Shown here piece by piece: positions 5,594 through 14,300 of a DNA stretch of 14,482 nucleotides. The notes beneath the pieces were generated by a model. That model was not told the DNA's origin, did no database searches, and saw only the letters and a program-made list of their open reading frames with translations. Origin of the DNA: Hyphomicrobiaceae bacterium (lineage in GTDB: Bacteria; Pseudomonadota; Alphaproteobacteria; Rhizobiales; JAKIUO01); NCBI GenBank assembly GCA_021647535.1, contig JAKIUO010000065.1:1-14482 (forward strand), given 5' to 3'. Positions within the stretch are counted from its first letter, which is position 1, and each line of letters begins with the position of its first letter. The position numbers and the translations under genes are program-made.

Positions 5594-6625
5594 CTAAGCC
5601 GCTTTCTTCTTCAACAAGCCACGGTTGATGATGGTTTCGGCGATTTGCACAGTATTCAAAGCCGCGCCCTTGCGCAGATTATCGGAGACCACCCACATAT
5701 TGAGGCCATTCTCGATGGTGATGTCTTCGCGGATGCGCGACACATAAGTGGCGAACTCGCCAGCGCTTTCGACCGGCGTCATGTAGCCGCCATCCTCACG
5801 CTTATCGATCACCATGATGCCGGGCGCTTCACGCAAGATATCACGGGCGTCTTCCGGTGACATATCCTCTTCAAACTCGATATTGACCGCTTCGCCATGG
5901 CCAACAAACACCGGCACCCGCACAGCAGTCGCGGTCAGGTTGATTTTCGGATCGAGGATTTTCTTGGTCTCGACCATCAGCTTCCACTCTTCTTTGGTGT
6001 AGCCATCTTCCATGAACACATCGATATGGGGAATGACGTTAAAGGCGATCTGCTTGGTAAATTGGGCTGGATCAACCTCTTGCCCCGGCACAAACATGCC
6101 CTTGGTCTGGTTCCATAATTCTTCCATGGCGTCCTTGCCCGCCCCCGAAACGGACTGGTAGGTCGAGACCACCACGCGTTTGATTTTCGCCTCATCATGC
6201 AAGGGTTTAAGCGCCACAACCAGCTGAATGGTTGAGCAGTTGGGATTGGCAACAATATTCTTTTTGCTATAGCCATCGACCGCTGCCGCATTGACTTCAG
6301 GCACCACCAGTGGCACATCAATATCGTAGCGCCAGGCCGATGAATTATCGATAACGATGCAGTCTTTCGCACCGATTTTCAGCGCCCACTCTTTCGAGAT
6401 CGCGCCGCCCGCCGACATCAGGGCAAAATCACATTGCGAGAAATCAAACTGCTCAAGGTCGTGGCACTTCAGAGTCCTGTCACCATAGGAAACTTCGCGA
6501 CCAATGCTCTTGCGCGAGGCAATGGCAAATACTTCGTCAGCCGGAAACTGGCGCTCGTCCAGAATGGTCAGCATTTCCTGACCAACATTCCCTGTTGCAC
6601 CAACAATCGCTACTTTATAACCCAT
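5594..6625 (-). CDS. asd: aspartate-semialdehyde dehydrogenase
   Basis: This gene encodes 343 residues, standard for the bacterial enzyme. It reduces L-aspartyl-4-phosphate with NADPH to aspartate semialdehyde, the branch point to lysine/diaminopimelate, threonine, isoleucine and methionine. Visible features are the N-terminal nucleotide loop GATGNVGQEML (9-19), DNSSAWR (93-99), the active-site cysteine in NPNCSTIQ (Cys130), YQSVSGAGKDAMEEL (156-170, with the conserved Gln157) and RVPVFVGHGEAV (236-247, with Arg237 and His243). All expected catalytic residues are present. Only one ATG fits the family N-terminus, GYKVAIVGA. The nearest SD-like GAGGG is about 16 bases away, so the ribosome-binding site is weak. 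It is an isolated gene here. A weak hairpin, TTCCT/AGGAA, follows the stop. Confidence 0.97.
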   Translation of the reverse strand: MGYKVAIVGATGNVGQEMLTILDERQFPADEVFAIASRKSIGREVSYGDRTLKCHDLEQFDFSQCDFALMSAGGAISKEWALKIGAKDCIVIDNSSAWRYDIDVPLVVPEVNAAAVDGYSKKNIVANPNCSTIQLVVALKPLHDEAKIKRVVVSTYQSVSGAGKDAMEELWNQTKGMFVPGQEVDPAQFTKQIAFNVIPHIDVFMEDGYTKEEWKLMVETKKILDPKINLTATAVRVPVFVGHGEAVNIEFEEDMSPEDARDILREAPGIMVIDKREDGGYMTPVESAGEFATYVSRIREDITIENGLNMWVVSDNLRKGAALNTVQIAETIINRGLLKKKAA

Positions 6626-7094
6626 GATGAAAGCAAACCCTCTTTTGTCCCCCCTTTACGAAACTCCAGCCCACCGGGGAGGAGATCACGGGGCAAGAGG
6701 AAAGGCTACGCGGTCCCTATGATGGTGCGTTTGAACATCTTTGGTATGGTTGTCAAAAGGACCATCAAAGAAATTGCCTCAAGCGTTTGTGCAAAAATTG
6801 CTTCCCCCTGTGGAACACCAAATGTGAGAGCTTGTCAAGAGGCCGGGTGAAACGATAGGCTGTAAAAGCGACTGAATCGCTTGCGCTCGCCGCCCTCTTT
6901 TGTCCGAGCGGGGCTTTTTAGCTGGAACCCTGAGGCGAGCCTCTTATAGTTGTGCTATCGCTGCGCTATTTGAGCACTTTGGAAACCATTTTGGTATTGG
7001 GGTTTGGGGACTGGTCCCCAAGACTGTCTGTCAAGACGCCCACCCAGCGAGGGCAACGTCTCCATCAATATAACCCTCACGAAAGGCCCCTTCA
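6626..7094. other. intergenic region without a convincing gene
   Basis: This 469-bp gap separates asd (minus) from the iminopeptidase gene (plus). It must hold both promoters, but I see no strong pair; there is a TTGACA on the minus strand (TGTCAA at 6751-6756) without a good partner. A 43-codon plus-strand frame at 6720-6851 has AGAGGAAAGG upstream but at a poor distance (13 bases), and I do not call it. One GGGGTTTGGGGAC module sits at 6997-7037. Confidence 0.5.
6997..7037 (+). repeat. second solo copy of the GGGGTTTGGGGAC module
   Basis: TTGGGGAC-TG-GTCCCCAA forms an 8-bp stem followed by GTCTG and CAAGAC, parallel to 5499-5539. The stem is conserved while the loop differs (AA against TG), as expected if the fold is what is kept or if copies arose by duplication. 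It lies 57 bases before the iminopeptidase start. Confidence 0.65.
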
Positions 7095-8045
7095 TTGCGC
7101 ACACTTTTTCCAGCCCTTGAGCCTTATGATCACGGGCATTTGCCGGTTTCGCAGGCTCATCAGATTTATTTTGAGTGCTCGGGAAATCGCGCGGGACAAC
7201 CGATTTTATTCCTGCACGGCGGCCCCGGAACGGGCTCCAGTCCCGACCAGCGCCGCCTGTTTGATCCCGCACGCTTTCACATTATCCAGCATGATCAGCG
7301 TGGCTGCGGCAACAGCACACCGCATGGCTCGCTTGAGCATAACACGACGGATCACCTTGTTGACGATATGGTCACGCTGATGGATCATCTTGAAATTGAC
7401 GAGGCGCATCTGGCCGGCGGCTCTTGGGGCTCGACGCTGGCGCTGGCTCTTGCCATGAAACATCCAGCGCGCGTGCGCTCACTGCTCATATATGGCATTT
7501 TCCTGTGCCGTCCCTGCGAATTTCGCGCGCTTTATTTTTCGGGCGGTGTGGTCAGCCAGCTTTATCCTGAAATTTTCGAACGCTTTATCACCCTGTTACC
7601 CCTGGCTGATCGTGACGACCCCATAAAAGGTTATCACAAGCTTTTCACCAGCTTGGATACGAAGCTGCGCAACGAGGCGCTTACGATCTGGACCTTGCTG
7701 GAGCAACAAAGCTCAAAGCTCATCGCCGATCAGGATCGCATTGAGCAAGAGATGGCCAATCCTGATTACGTGCTGTCCCATTCGCTCATCGAAAATCACT
7801 ATTTCCGGCACAATGGTTTTATGGATGGCGACGATCTGCTGGCGAAGGCGGGCCAACGTCTGGCAGGCCTCCCTGTTCACATCATCAATGGCCGCTATGA
7901 TCTGGTGTGTCCGATGATCACCGCTCACCAACTTCACAAGGCCCTGCCCGGTTCGACCCTCACCATCGTGCCGGACGCCGGACATTCGTTTCGTGAACGC
8001 GGCATCATGAATGCAATAGTTCGAGCCGCTGAGACATTGCGTTAG
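7095..8045 (+). CDS. pip: proline iminopeptidase, alpha/beta hydrolase
   Basis: This gene encodes 316 residues, typical of the S33 family. It releases N-terminal proline from peptides in the cytoplasm. Visible features are the oxyanion-hole motif HGGPGTG (41-47), DQRGCGNS (67-74; family members usually have GRS), the nucleophile elbow GGSWGS with Ser110, the substrate-amine motif IENHYF (232-237), GRYDLVCP with Asp269, and AGHS with His297. The catalytic triad Ser110-Asp269-His297 is complete. The start is TTG: it gives the family N-terminus MRTLFPALEPYDHG and follows GAAAGG at eight bases, and no ATG fits as well. The stop overlaps the stop of the convergent lipoprotein gene (8042-8045). Confidence 0.95.
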   Translation: MRTLFPALEPYDHGHLPVSQAHQIYFECSGNRAGQPILFLHGGPGTGSSPDQRRLFDPARFHIIQHDQRGCGNSTPHGSLEHNTTDHLVDDMVTLMDHLEIDEAHLAGGSWGSTLALALAMKHPARVRSLLIYGIFLCRPCEFRALYFSGGVVSQLYPEIFERFITLLPLADRDDPIKGYHKLFTSLDTKLRNEALTIWTLLEQQSSKLIADQDRIEQEMANPDYVLSHSLIENHYFRHNGFMDGDDLLAKAGQRLAGLPVHIINGRYDLVCPMITAHQLHKALPGSTLTIVPDAGHSFRERGIMNAIVRAAETLR

Positions 8046-8632
8046 AGTGTTGGTTGCAGCATTTTCGCCAGATCTTCCGGCAAGGCCCCGTTACGGATCA
8101 ACCATCCCAGATTGTCCTTTTCGATCATTTTCCAACCCTGATTATCCTCATTAAGGACAATCATTTCAGTGTCACGCGAGATTTTGATCAGACTGTTTTT
8201 TTCGTCAATGATCACCACGACCGCTTCCCCAAGCTGCCGCTTCATGATCTTGATAATATGGCGATCAATATCGGGGGTTGCATCTCCTGGACGCGGCACT
8301 TCCATCTTGACATGATATTTAATCACCACAAACTGCCCCCTGCTGTAAGGGCGGGGAGAACCGGGCGTTGAAAAAACCATCTGTCTGATTTTGGGGGCTG
8401 CGCCCTTGCCATACATCTCAACAAGCCCCTGGCGCATTTGCTCTTTGGGCAGTATTTTAAACATGCCAGGATAGGTGAACATCATGACCTGATCGACATT
8501 TTGATCAATCGTTGCCTGCTGGTAATTTTTCAAACTCTGCGCAAGGTCAGACGCCCTGCCTGTCGGCAAATCAGCAAGCGCGCAACCGCTCAAAAACAGA
8601 AAAAAAGCCAAAGCTAACTGCGGTATTTTCAT
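8042..8632 (-). CDS. putative lipoprotein of unknown function
   Basis: This gene encodes about 196 residues from the ATG at 8632, with GGAGA upstream; an in-frame TTG one codon earlier is less likely. The N-terminus MKIPQLALAFFLFLSGCALA is a lipoprotein signal, with lipobox LSGC placing the acylated cysteine near residue 17. The mature domain starts with a helix (LAQSLKNYQQATIDQNVDQVMMFTYP) and continues with alternating strands. In outline this resembles NTF2-like folds, but I cannot confirm it. It should be anchored in the inner or outer membrane facing the periplasm. There is no catalytic motif. The gene is convergent with the iminopeptidase and the two share four bases at their stops. Confidence 0.8.
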   Translation of the reverse strand: MKIPQLALAFFLFLSGCALADLPTGRASDLAQSLKNYQQATIDQNVDQVMMFTYPGMFKILPKEQMRQGLVEMYGKGAAPKIRQMVFSTPGSPRPYSRGQFVVIKYHVKMEVPRPGDATPDIDRHIIKIMKRQLGEAVVVIIDEKNSLIKISRDTEMIVLNEDNQGWKMIEKDNLGWLIRNGALPEDLAKMLQPTL

Positions 8633-8723
8633 CAAAGCGTTCTCCGATTTGCATTTCTATGCCAACCAGCATGGCACAAATCAATGGGGATGGCGAACCT
8701 TGCTGCACAACCACAAAAAAAGA

Positions 8724-8929
8724 CAGGGCGATTCAATTTCTCGCGCAAACTCGCTTCGCGACGGGGCCAGCCCCGAACCCCGTTGGAGGAGCCCCTCCAA
8801 ACCTCCCGTTTTTCTATCATCAAATTCAAAAAAGTAAGGGGTTTGGGGAACTCGTTCCCCAAGCGGGCCAGAAAGCCAATAATCGGCGGCAGCCCATTTG
8901 CGAAGCAAAACTTTGAGAATTGAATTACC
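8724..8929. mobile_element. MITE-like miniature element, copy 2
   Basis: This 206-bp element is related to 2439-2632 and has the same orientation. The ends are GGGCGATTCAATT (8726-8738) and AATTGAATTACC (8918-8929 region), a decayed version of the copy 1 inverted repeat. The two copies share a 40-base core that differs at one position, beginning CTCGCTTCGCGACGGGGCC (8750 here, 2465 in copy 1). Later comes GGGGTTTGGGGAACTC with its hairpin partner TTCCCCAAGCGGG (8838-8867). A-rich direct repeats flank it: ACCACAAAAAAA at 8710-8721 and 8927-8938, consistent with a target duplication. It has no coding content. Confidence 0.72.
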
Positions 8930-8936
8930 ACAAAAA

Positions 8937-8975
8937 AAAGAGACCCGGCCCTGGGAACCGGATCTCTTTCTTTTT
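8937..8975. terminator. strong bidirectional terminator
   Basis: A 12-bp stem with one mismatch joins AAAGAGACCCGG (8937-8948) to CCGGATCTCTTT (8958-8969) around a 9-base loop. A run of eight A (8932-8939) lies on one side and CTTTTT on the other, so it can stop transcripts on either strand. On the minus strand it follows the two small peptide frames. On the plus strand no gene precedes it closely. Confidence 0.8.
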
Positions 8976-9025
8976 GGGTCGCCCTCAATGAGAGCTTGTG
9001 GTTTGTTGCTGGTCTTTTAGACCAG

Positions 9026-9079
9026 TCAGGTGCATTTGCAAATTGGCAGGTCGTAGGAGCAACCTTTCTTTTTGGTCAT
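9026..9079 (-). CDS. possible 17-residue cysteine-containing peptide
   Basis: The frame encodes MTKKKGCSYDLPICKCT: a lysine-rich start and three cysteines at 7, 14 and 16. AAGAGG lies upstream but about 14 bases from the ATG, which is too far for a good site. A perfect 7-bp hairpin (CTGGTCT/AGACCAG, 9009-9025) follows the stop, then the strong terminator. It could be a metal-binding or modified peptide, a leader, or a chance frame within a small RNA. It is listed because of its position in a compact minus-strand unit. No homologue is recognised. Confidence 0.25.
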   Translation of the reverse strand: MTKKKGCSYDLPICKCT

Positions 9080-9224
9080 GCTGTTGTTCAACGCCTCTTA
9101 ATTCGTTGAGAACCGATCCCGTGAAGTTATGAGATTTGGGGTCGGTACAATGTGCTTATCGTTCCGCTGTGTGTAGGTAGTGGAGTAGTGCAGTGTGTAG
9201 GAAATACGTGGAGTGTGCTGGCCC

Positions 9225-9320
9225 TTAGCCAACCATCGGGGAGAGAGCGATCGCCATGGGAAGCGCCATAAAGCCAGTTGCCATCATCAGCGCGACCAGT
9301 GTCATGTTAAAATCTCTCAT
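9225..9320 (-). CDS. possible 31-residue hydrophobic membrane peptide
   Basis: After a short polar start (MRDFN), the frame encodes a single hydrophobic span, MTLVALMMATGFMALPMAIAL, and ends SPMVG. AAGGGG lies eight bases before the first ATG, and GAGAG eight bases before a second in-frame ATG at 9305, so both starts have support. A possible promoter upstream on the minus strand is TTGTGT followed by an AT-rich GATTATATT near 9410-9440. The terminator at 8937 would end the transcript. It could be a small membrane protein that tunes a larger complex, a type I toxin-like peptide, or a chance frame. No homologue is recognised and no antisense RNA is evident. Confidence 0.4.
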   Translation of the reverse strand: MRDFNMTLVALMMATGFMALPMAIALSPMVG

Positions 9321-9470
9321 TTCTTAAGCCCCTTGAATATCTCTATTAGTGAATTTCTGTGTTGCCGTCTTTGTTGCCGTATCTCGTTAGCCTCATTGGC
9401 TGCCGATGAATATAATCTAGCTCTCGTTCGCGACGACACAAGGGCGCAAATGTGGTCACTTAAAGAAGCC

Positions 9471-9494
9471 TTAACCCTTAATAAAAAGGGTTAA
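9471..9494. repeat. 9-bp AT-rich hairpin
   Basis: TTAACCCTT and AAGGGTTAA form a perfect 9-bp stem with a 6-base loop, between the possible peptide unit and the Uma2 gene. It may be a weak terminator or an operator. The rest of 9321-9675 shows no gene I can support. Confidence 0.4.
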
Positions 9495-9675
9495 TAGGCG
9501 AGCCGTTATTGATCGCTATCGCGAGCGGGGCCAGCGCTTCACTATTTAAGCGTCCGGCCCAAACCACTCATACCAACCTCACCGCAGATATGAATGTTGT
9601 GAGGAAACAAAAGCCGGAAGTTTGCCATTTCCGCCTGCCCGACCTATTATCAAACATCACTCGAAAGGATAAAGC

Positions 9676-10233
9676 ATGGCTGATACAGCCTCCAAACCGG
9701 CCACATATGAGGACCTGCAAGACGTTCCGCCCAATATGGTTGCCCAGATCATTGGCGGGCAACTGATTACCCAGCCACGTCCAGCACCAAAACATGCGCG
9801 TGCTTCCTCTGTTCTGGGGGGTAAATTAGGGGATCCATTTGATTACGGGGATAGCGGCCCCGGCGGCTGGATTATACTGGATGAACCCGAACTGCATCTG
9901 GGCGAGCATATACTTGTCCCCGATCTGGCGGGCTGGCGGCGTGAAAACATGCCCGAACTGCCGCAAACAGCCTGGTTCGAAACACCGCCCGACTGGATCT
10001 GCGAAGTCATCTCCCCTTCAACAGCCCGCTATGACCGGTTGGAAAAGCGCAATATCTACGGTCAATTCAAGGTCTCCCATCTCTGGTTCATCGACCCAGA
10101 TGCCAAAACTCTTGAGGCCTTCGAGCTGCAAAAGAGCAAATGGGTGCTCATTGCCACCAACGCCAATAAAGACGACATCGCTGTCGCCCCCTTCGCTGAA
10201 GTGCCCTTTTCCCTTGGGGTCCTGTGGTCATGA
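9676..10233 (+). CDS. Uma2 family (DUF820) putative nuclease-fold protein
   Basis: This gene encodes 185 residues, the normal length. It follows AAAGGAT at seven bases. The Uma2 signature is clear: an N-terminal helical YEDL motif, IIGGQL (25-30), the acidic VPDLAGWRRE with Asp83, PPDWICEVISPSTARYD with Glu110 and Asp120, then LEKRNIYGQFKVSHLWFIDPD with Lys124, Tyr128 and the WFIDP strand. These correspond to the PD-(D/E)XK-like core, with the lysine displaced one helix on as is usual for this family. Uma2 proteins are common, often in several copies, and are annotated as endonucleases by fold; a substrate has rarely been shown. No partner gene is adjacent. It is probably cytosolic and monocistronic. 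Confidence 0.9.
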   Translation: MADTASKPATYEDLQDVPPNMVAQIIGGQLITQPRPAPKHARASSVLGGKLGDPFDYGDSGPGGWIILDEPELHLGEHILVPDLAGWRRENMPELPQTAWFETPPDWICEVISPSTARYDRLEKRNIYGQFKVSHLWFIDPDAKTLEAFELQKSKWVLIATNANKDDIAVAPFAEVPFSLGVLWS

Positions 10234-10315
10234 AGAGTTCATTGCCAGACTTGGTTTGCAAAACCTGTCCGAACTGTTCCGACCAACCTCACCTCATGCA
10301 TGAACCTTGCAGACC

Positions 10316-10547
10316 GGGTTGCAAACCCATAGGCGCTAGGATAAGCTAGCAAACCAATAAAAGCGTCATACCGGCGTAGGCCGATATCCAGTTGCGGTGA
10401 TTTTTGATGGTCGTTTAAAGCCGGTAAAAGCCCCAATTATAGGGTTTTTTAAAATTGGTTGGCTGAGGTACGACGAGGGGCGACTGGATCCCGTTCTTCA
10501 ACGGGATGACGTTTCTTCTAAACCTATCTCTTATGGGTTGCAAACCC
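10316..10547. repeat. 13-bp direct repeats flanking the REP pair
   Basis: GGGTTGCAAACCC occurs at 10316-10328 and 10535-10547 in the same orientation, 219 bp apart, one on each side of the inverted REP pair. Each can form a small hairpin (GGGTT/AACCC). After the second copy, CCGACGGG occurs twice around GAGGCAGGG and CCTCCCTG, suggesting more repeat debris. There is no gene between 10234 and 10597. Confidence 0.45.
10365..10510. repeat. inverted pair of REP-like palindromes (REPIN-like), copy 2
   Basis: The left unit is GTCATACCGGCGTAGGCCGA running into TATCCAGT (10365-10392). The right unit, read on the other strand, is GTCATCCCGTTGAAGAACGG running into GATCCAGT (10485-10510 region). The right unit holds a perfect 8-bp hairpin, ATCCCGTT/AACGGGAT (10488-10507). 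The layout matches the doublet at 708-820: GTCAT at the outer edges, ATCCA towards the middle. Confidence 0.65.
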
Positions 10548-10597
10548 CATCCGACGGGAGGCAGGGCAAGGTTGCACCTCCCTGTCCGACGGGGGCC

Positions 10598-11274
10598 TCA
10601 TATTTTTTCTTGGTTTTTATACGGCTCCCAACTCATTTTTGTGCCAAAATTCTTCTCAAGTTCTCGAGGCAGAAGTGCCATAACTTCATCAGCTTCTTTG
10701 AAAGTCCTCGTGCAGGTTTCGTGTCCATGAAACAACAGTGAATTCATATCCGCAATTATTGGATCTAATTTGCTCTTGGTATCCTCATCCAAATCAGACC
10801 TTGCGATAGTTCCTTGAATTTGACTTGGTAACTTACGAGAAATAGACATACGTAGTGCTGCATATTCTCTGAAAATTGGAAAAATGCCGTTATGCACTCT
10901 ATCAAGAGGTAACAGCATATTGAATAGATCATTATTTTTCATCGAGAATGCAAGGGACAACTCACTTGAGTTGAAATCAATTTTGTCCGGCAGGTTTGTC
11001 AAAGGTAATACAAACTGCCATGGGTCTTGTGATTTTTTTTCATCATACTCTGAAACGGCTTTTCCAAATAATCATTGAAATGATATAGATTCGTATGAAT
11101 ACCAATCATTTTAAATAGTAGAGAGTGGGCAATCGCAGTATCTTTATTTTTCCGTTCCTCTTCCCGTTGTTTCTTTTGTTCTCGATAGGCAAGCCACTGC
11201 AATCCAGCAGAAATCAATCCACCTACGATAGCGCCAATGATTGCCGCCCAAAATTCATTACCAAAGCCTAACAT
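10598..11274 (-). pseudogene. membrane-anchored protein gene split by a one-base frameshift
   Basis: Two minus-strand frames form one gene. The first (ATG at 11274, with GAGGGGG upstream) encodes an N-terminal membrane anchor (FWAAIIGAIVGGLISAGLQW), a charged coiled-coil-like stretch (REQKKQREEERKNK) and a helical region ending DYLEK. The second frame, open from about 11069, continues SQDPWQFVLPLTNLPDKIDF and then helical sequence to EPYKNQEKI. It has no ATG near its beginning and only a TTG at 11002. Adding one base, either in the A8 run (T8 at 11033-11040 on the plus strand) or in the A4 near 11060-11063, gives about 225 continuous residues. From memory, membrane-anchored alphaproteobacterial proteins with a PWQ(F/I)VLP motif exist; this is unverified. 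The base composition is more AT-rich than the neighbours, hinting at transfer. Causes could be true decay, phase variation, or a sequencing error. Confidence 0.78.
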
Positions 11275-11310
11275 CACACCCCCTCAGCACAAAGAATTTA
11301 GTAAAAAAGC

Positions 11311-14300
11311 CTATTCGCCGGGCTCAGTTCTTGCCGGGCGATAAAGCTCCACCACCCATCTGCCCAACCGGGACAGATCGCCGCCGATGCCGAGCAGGGA
11401 GGGCACCAGGATCAGCACGAGAATGGTGGCGGTCAGCAGGCCAAAGACCATGGTGATGGCCATGGGGATCAAGAAGGCCGCTTGGCGCGAGGTTTCAAAT
11501 ATCAGTGGCACCAGACCGACAATGGTCGTTAGCGAAGTCAGCACGACGGCGCGCAAGCGGTCGCGCGCCGCACCGGTGGCGGCTTCTTTCATGCTTTGGC
11601 CCAGATCCAGCCGCTCTTTGGCGGTGGAGACCAGAATGATGCTGTCATTGACCAGAATACCTGTGAGGCCAAGCAGTCCTATATTACTGATGATAGTGAG
11701 CTCATAGCCCATAATCATATGTCCAAACACCGCTCCGACGAACCCAAAGGGAATGATCGCCATCACCACCAAGGGTTTGAAATAATTGCCAAACACCCAG
11801 GCCAGAATGATATAAATCAGTGCAAACGCCACCAGCAGACCTTTCTGCATATCCCTTGAGCTACGTCGTCGTTCTTCAGCAGCGCCCGAATATTGATAGC
11901 GCACGCCGTAATCTGCCATGATCTGCGGCATGATTTTTTCGTCGAGCTGTTCCAGCAGATCCGGCAGCTCCATCTCGTCACTATCCAGATCTGCAATCAC
12001 CGAGACAAGCCGGCGCCCGTCCTCATGCTTGATCAATGAAAAACCGGCGCGCTCGGTAATCTTGACGATTTGCGTCAGCGGAGCGCTCACCCCAGAAGGA
12101 CTGCGCAGGAAAATACGCTCCAAGACGCCTAAACCTTTGGATTGCTGGGTGCGCTTGACCCGCACAATGATTTCTTCGTCGCCGCGCGCAAAACGCATGG
12201 CAATGGCGCCTTGAAAAGCATTGCGCACCTGCGTGCCAACGCTTTGCGCACTAAAGCCAAGCGCCCGCCCTCTTGGCGTCAGTTCCAAAATGAGCTCAGA
12301 CTTGCCATAGGGCAGATCATCTTCCACCGCCGAGACACCTGGAAAACCAGCGAGCAGGGGTTTCAAGGCTTCAGCTGCCTGTTTCATCTGGCGCACCGTG
12401 CCGCCGGTGAGCTGCACATGCACATCCTTGCCCCCCGGTCCATGACGGCGCGGCGACAAGGTCGCTCGCCTCAGGCTGGCAAGCTGTGGTTTGATTTTGT
12501 TCCAGTTGCCAATCAGATTACGCGCCGTTAAATGAGCGCTTCCCTCACCAGCAAAGCGGATTTCAGTCGAAGTCAGCTGCACTTCGATTTCAGCCAGATT
12601 ATCCCCCTTGTCGCGACCGGCCTGACCAATCGTTGTAAAGCTAGATACGATGAACACGCCTTTTTTATCGCCAGCTTTCAGCTCGGCCTCATACAAAGAA
12701 CGGTCCAACAGTTGCAGGGCAGCGCGTTGTTCTGCCCTTGGTGTGCCAACGGCAAATTCCACACTCATGCGCAATTTATCAGCTGGCGATGAGGGGAAAC
12801 GGCGCTGAGCGATATGCTTGCCAGCAAGGATGCCAGCCACCACGAACAGGGAGACCAGCGCCACCGCAATCGTCGTGTAACGCCAATTGTAAGTCAACGT
12901 CACCAGCCGATTGAACCAGCCTTCGCGAATATGTACAAAACCTGCGTCAAAGCGTGCGCGAAAACGTCCCGGCGGCTTTTCGGTTTTACTAAAACCATGG
13001 CTCAAATGGCCCGGCAGGATCAAAAAGCACTCAATCAGGCTGGCTATCAGCACGGCCAACACGATGATCGGCATGATACCCATAATATCGCCCATGCGTC
13101 CGGTCATCATTGCGATGGGTATGAAACTCGCCATGGTCGTCATAGTGGCGGCGCTCACCGGGGTTAACATACGTCCGGCCCCATTGATCGAAGCCTCGAC
13201 GCGGTTATCGCCCATGGCTTGGCGTGTGGCCGTGTGTTCGCCCACCACTATGGCGTCATCAACAATGATCCCCATCATCATGATAATCGTAAACATGGAG
13301 ACCATATTAATGCTCTGACCGGCAAAATACATCACTGCAAAAGCGGCCATCAGCGCCACAGGAATACCGGCTGCAACCCAAAAAGCAATACGCACATTGA
13401 GGAATAGAAACAAGACAACCAACACCAGCAGCAGCCCTTGCAGGCCGTTTTTGATCATGATATTCAACCGGCCCGCAACAAGATTTCCGCGTATATTATA
13501 GATCTGCACGTCAAGATTTGGCGGTAATATGCGGCGGACATCCTGGAGGTACTTTTCCAAAATTTTCAACGAGGCCAGCGTGTCGGTCTTCAGGCTGCGC
13601 TGCACTTTCATCTCGATGGCCGGGTGGCCATTTTTCAGCCCGACAAGGCTGTCCTTGTCAAAGCCTTCTTTAAGGGTGGCGACGTCCTGCAAGAGGATTT
13701 TATTACCGCTTTGGTCTGACTTGATCTCAACGCGGCCGATGGTTTGCGCGGTTTTGCGCGTTGCCACCGAGCGCAACTGGCGCTCCATCGAGCCTTCCAG
13801 AATACCCGAGGGCAGATCGCGACTGTCTTCCTTGATCTTGCGGGCAATGTCGGTCAGCGTCAGGTTCATGCGGGCCAGATCGCGGTCATTGATATGGATG
13901 GCAATTTCGCGATCACGCAAGCCCACAAAATCAACCCGGTCAATGCCCGCATTCAGCAGGCCATCGCGGATCTGCTTGGCAAAACTGCGGATAGCACCTT
14001 CATCATAAGGCCCGGAAACAGAAAGATTGGCCACCCGGTCATAGCGCTGAATGCGTCGGATCACCGGCTTTTTACTGTCTTGTGGCAGGGTGGTGACGCT
14101 ATCGACCGCCTGCTGTGCATCTGCCAGCGCCTTTTGCATATTGGTAGCGGGGACAAAGCCGATATTGATGCTGGCGACGCCTTCGCGGGCCACCGAGGTG
14201 ATTTTGTCAACGCCGTCAAGAAAGCGCAATTGCGGCTCAAGCGCATTAATAATGCTGTCTTCGATGTCAGTGGCGCTGGCCCCGGGCCAACTGACCTTGA

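Noticed and set aside
5383..5628. Plus-strand frames across the repeat region after the DUF1801 gene
   Set aside because: They translate hairpin-rich repeat DNA and run into the asd gene on the other strand.
6706..6738. Ten-codon minus-strand frame (MFKRTIIGTA) before asd, considered as an attenuation leader peptide with Thr and Ile codons
   Set aside because: There is no ribosome-binding site and no terminator/antiterminator pair with a T-run before asd; a frame this short is expected by chance.
6720..6851. 43-codon plus-strand frame between asd and the iminopeptidase gene
   Set aside because: The Shine-Dalgarno-like stretch is 13 bases away, there is no clear promoter, and no family is recognised; not strong enough to call.
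9213..9494. 93-codon plus-strand frame opposite the 31-residue peptide
   Set aside because: No ribosome-binding site, His/Cys/Arg-rich out-of-frame composition and no recognisable motif; it spans the hairpin at 9471-9494.
10239..10436. 65-codon minus-strand frame after the Uma2 gene
   Set aside because: It covers the direct repeat and REP unit, has no ribosome-binding site and shows no protein-like pattern.
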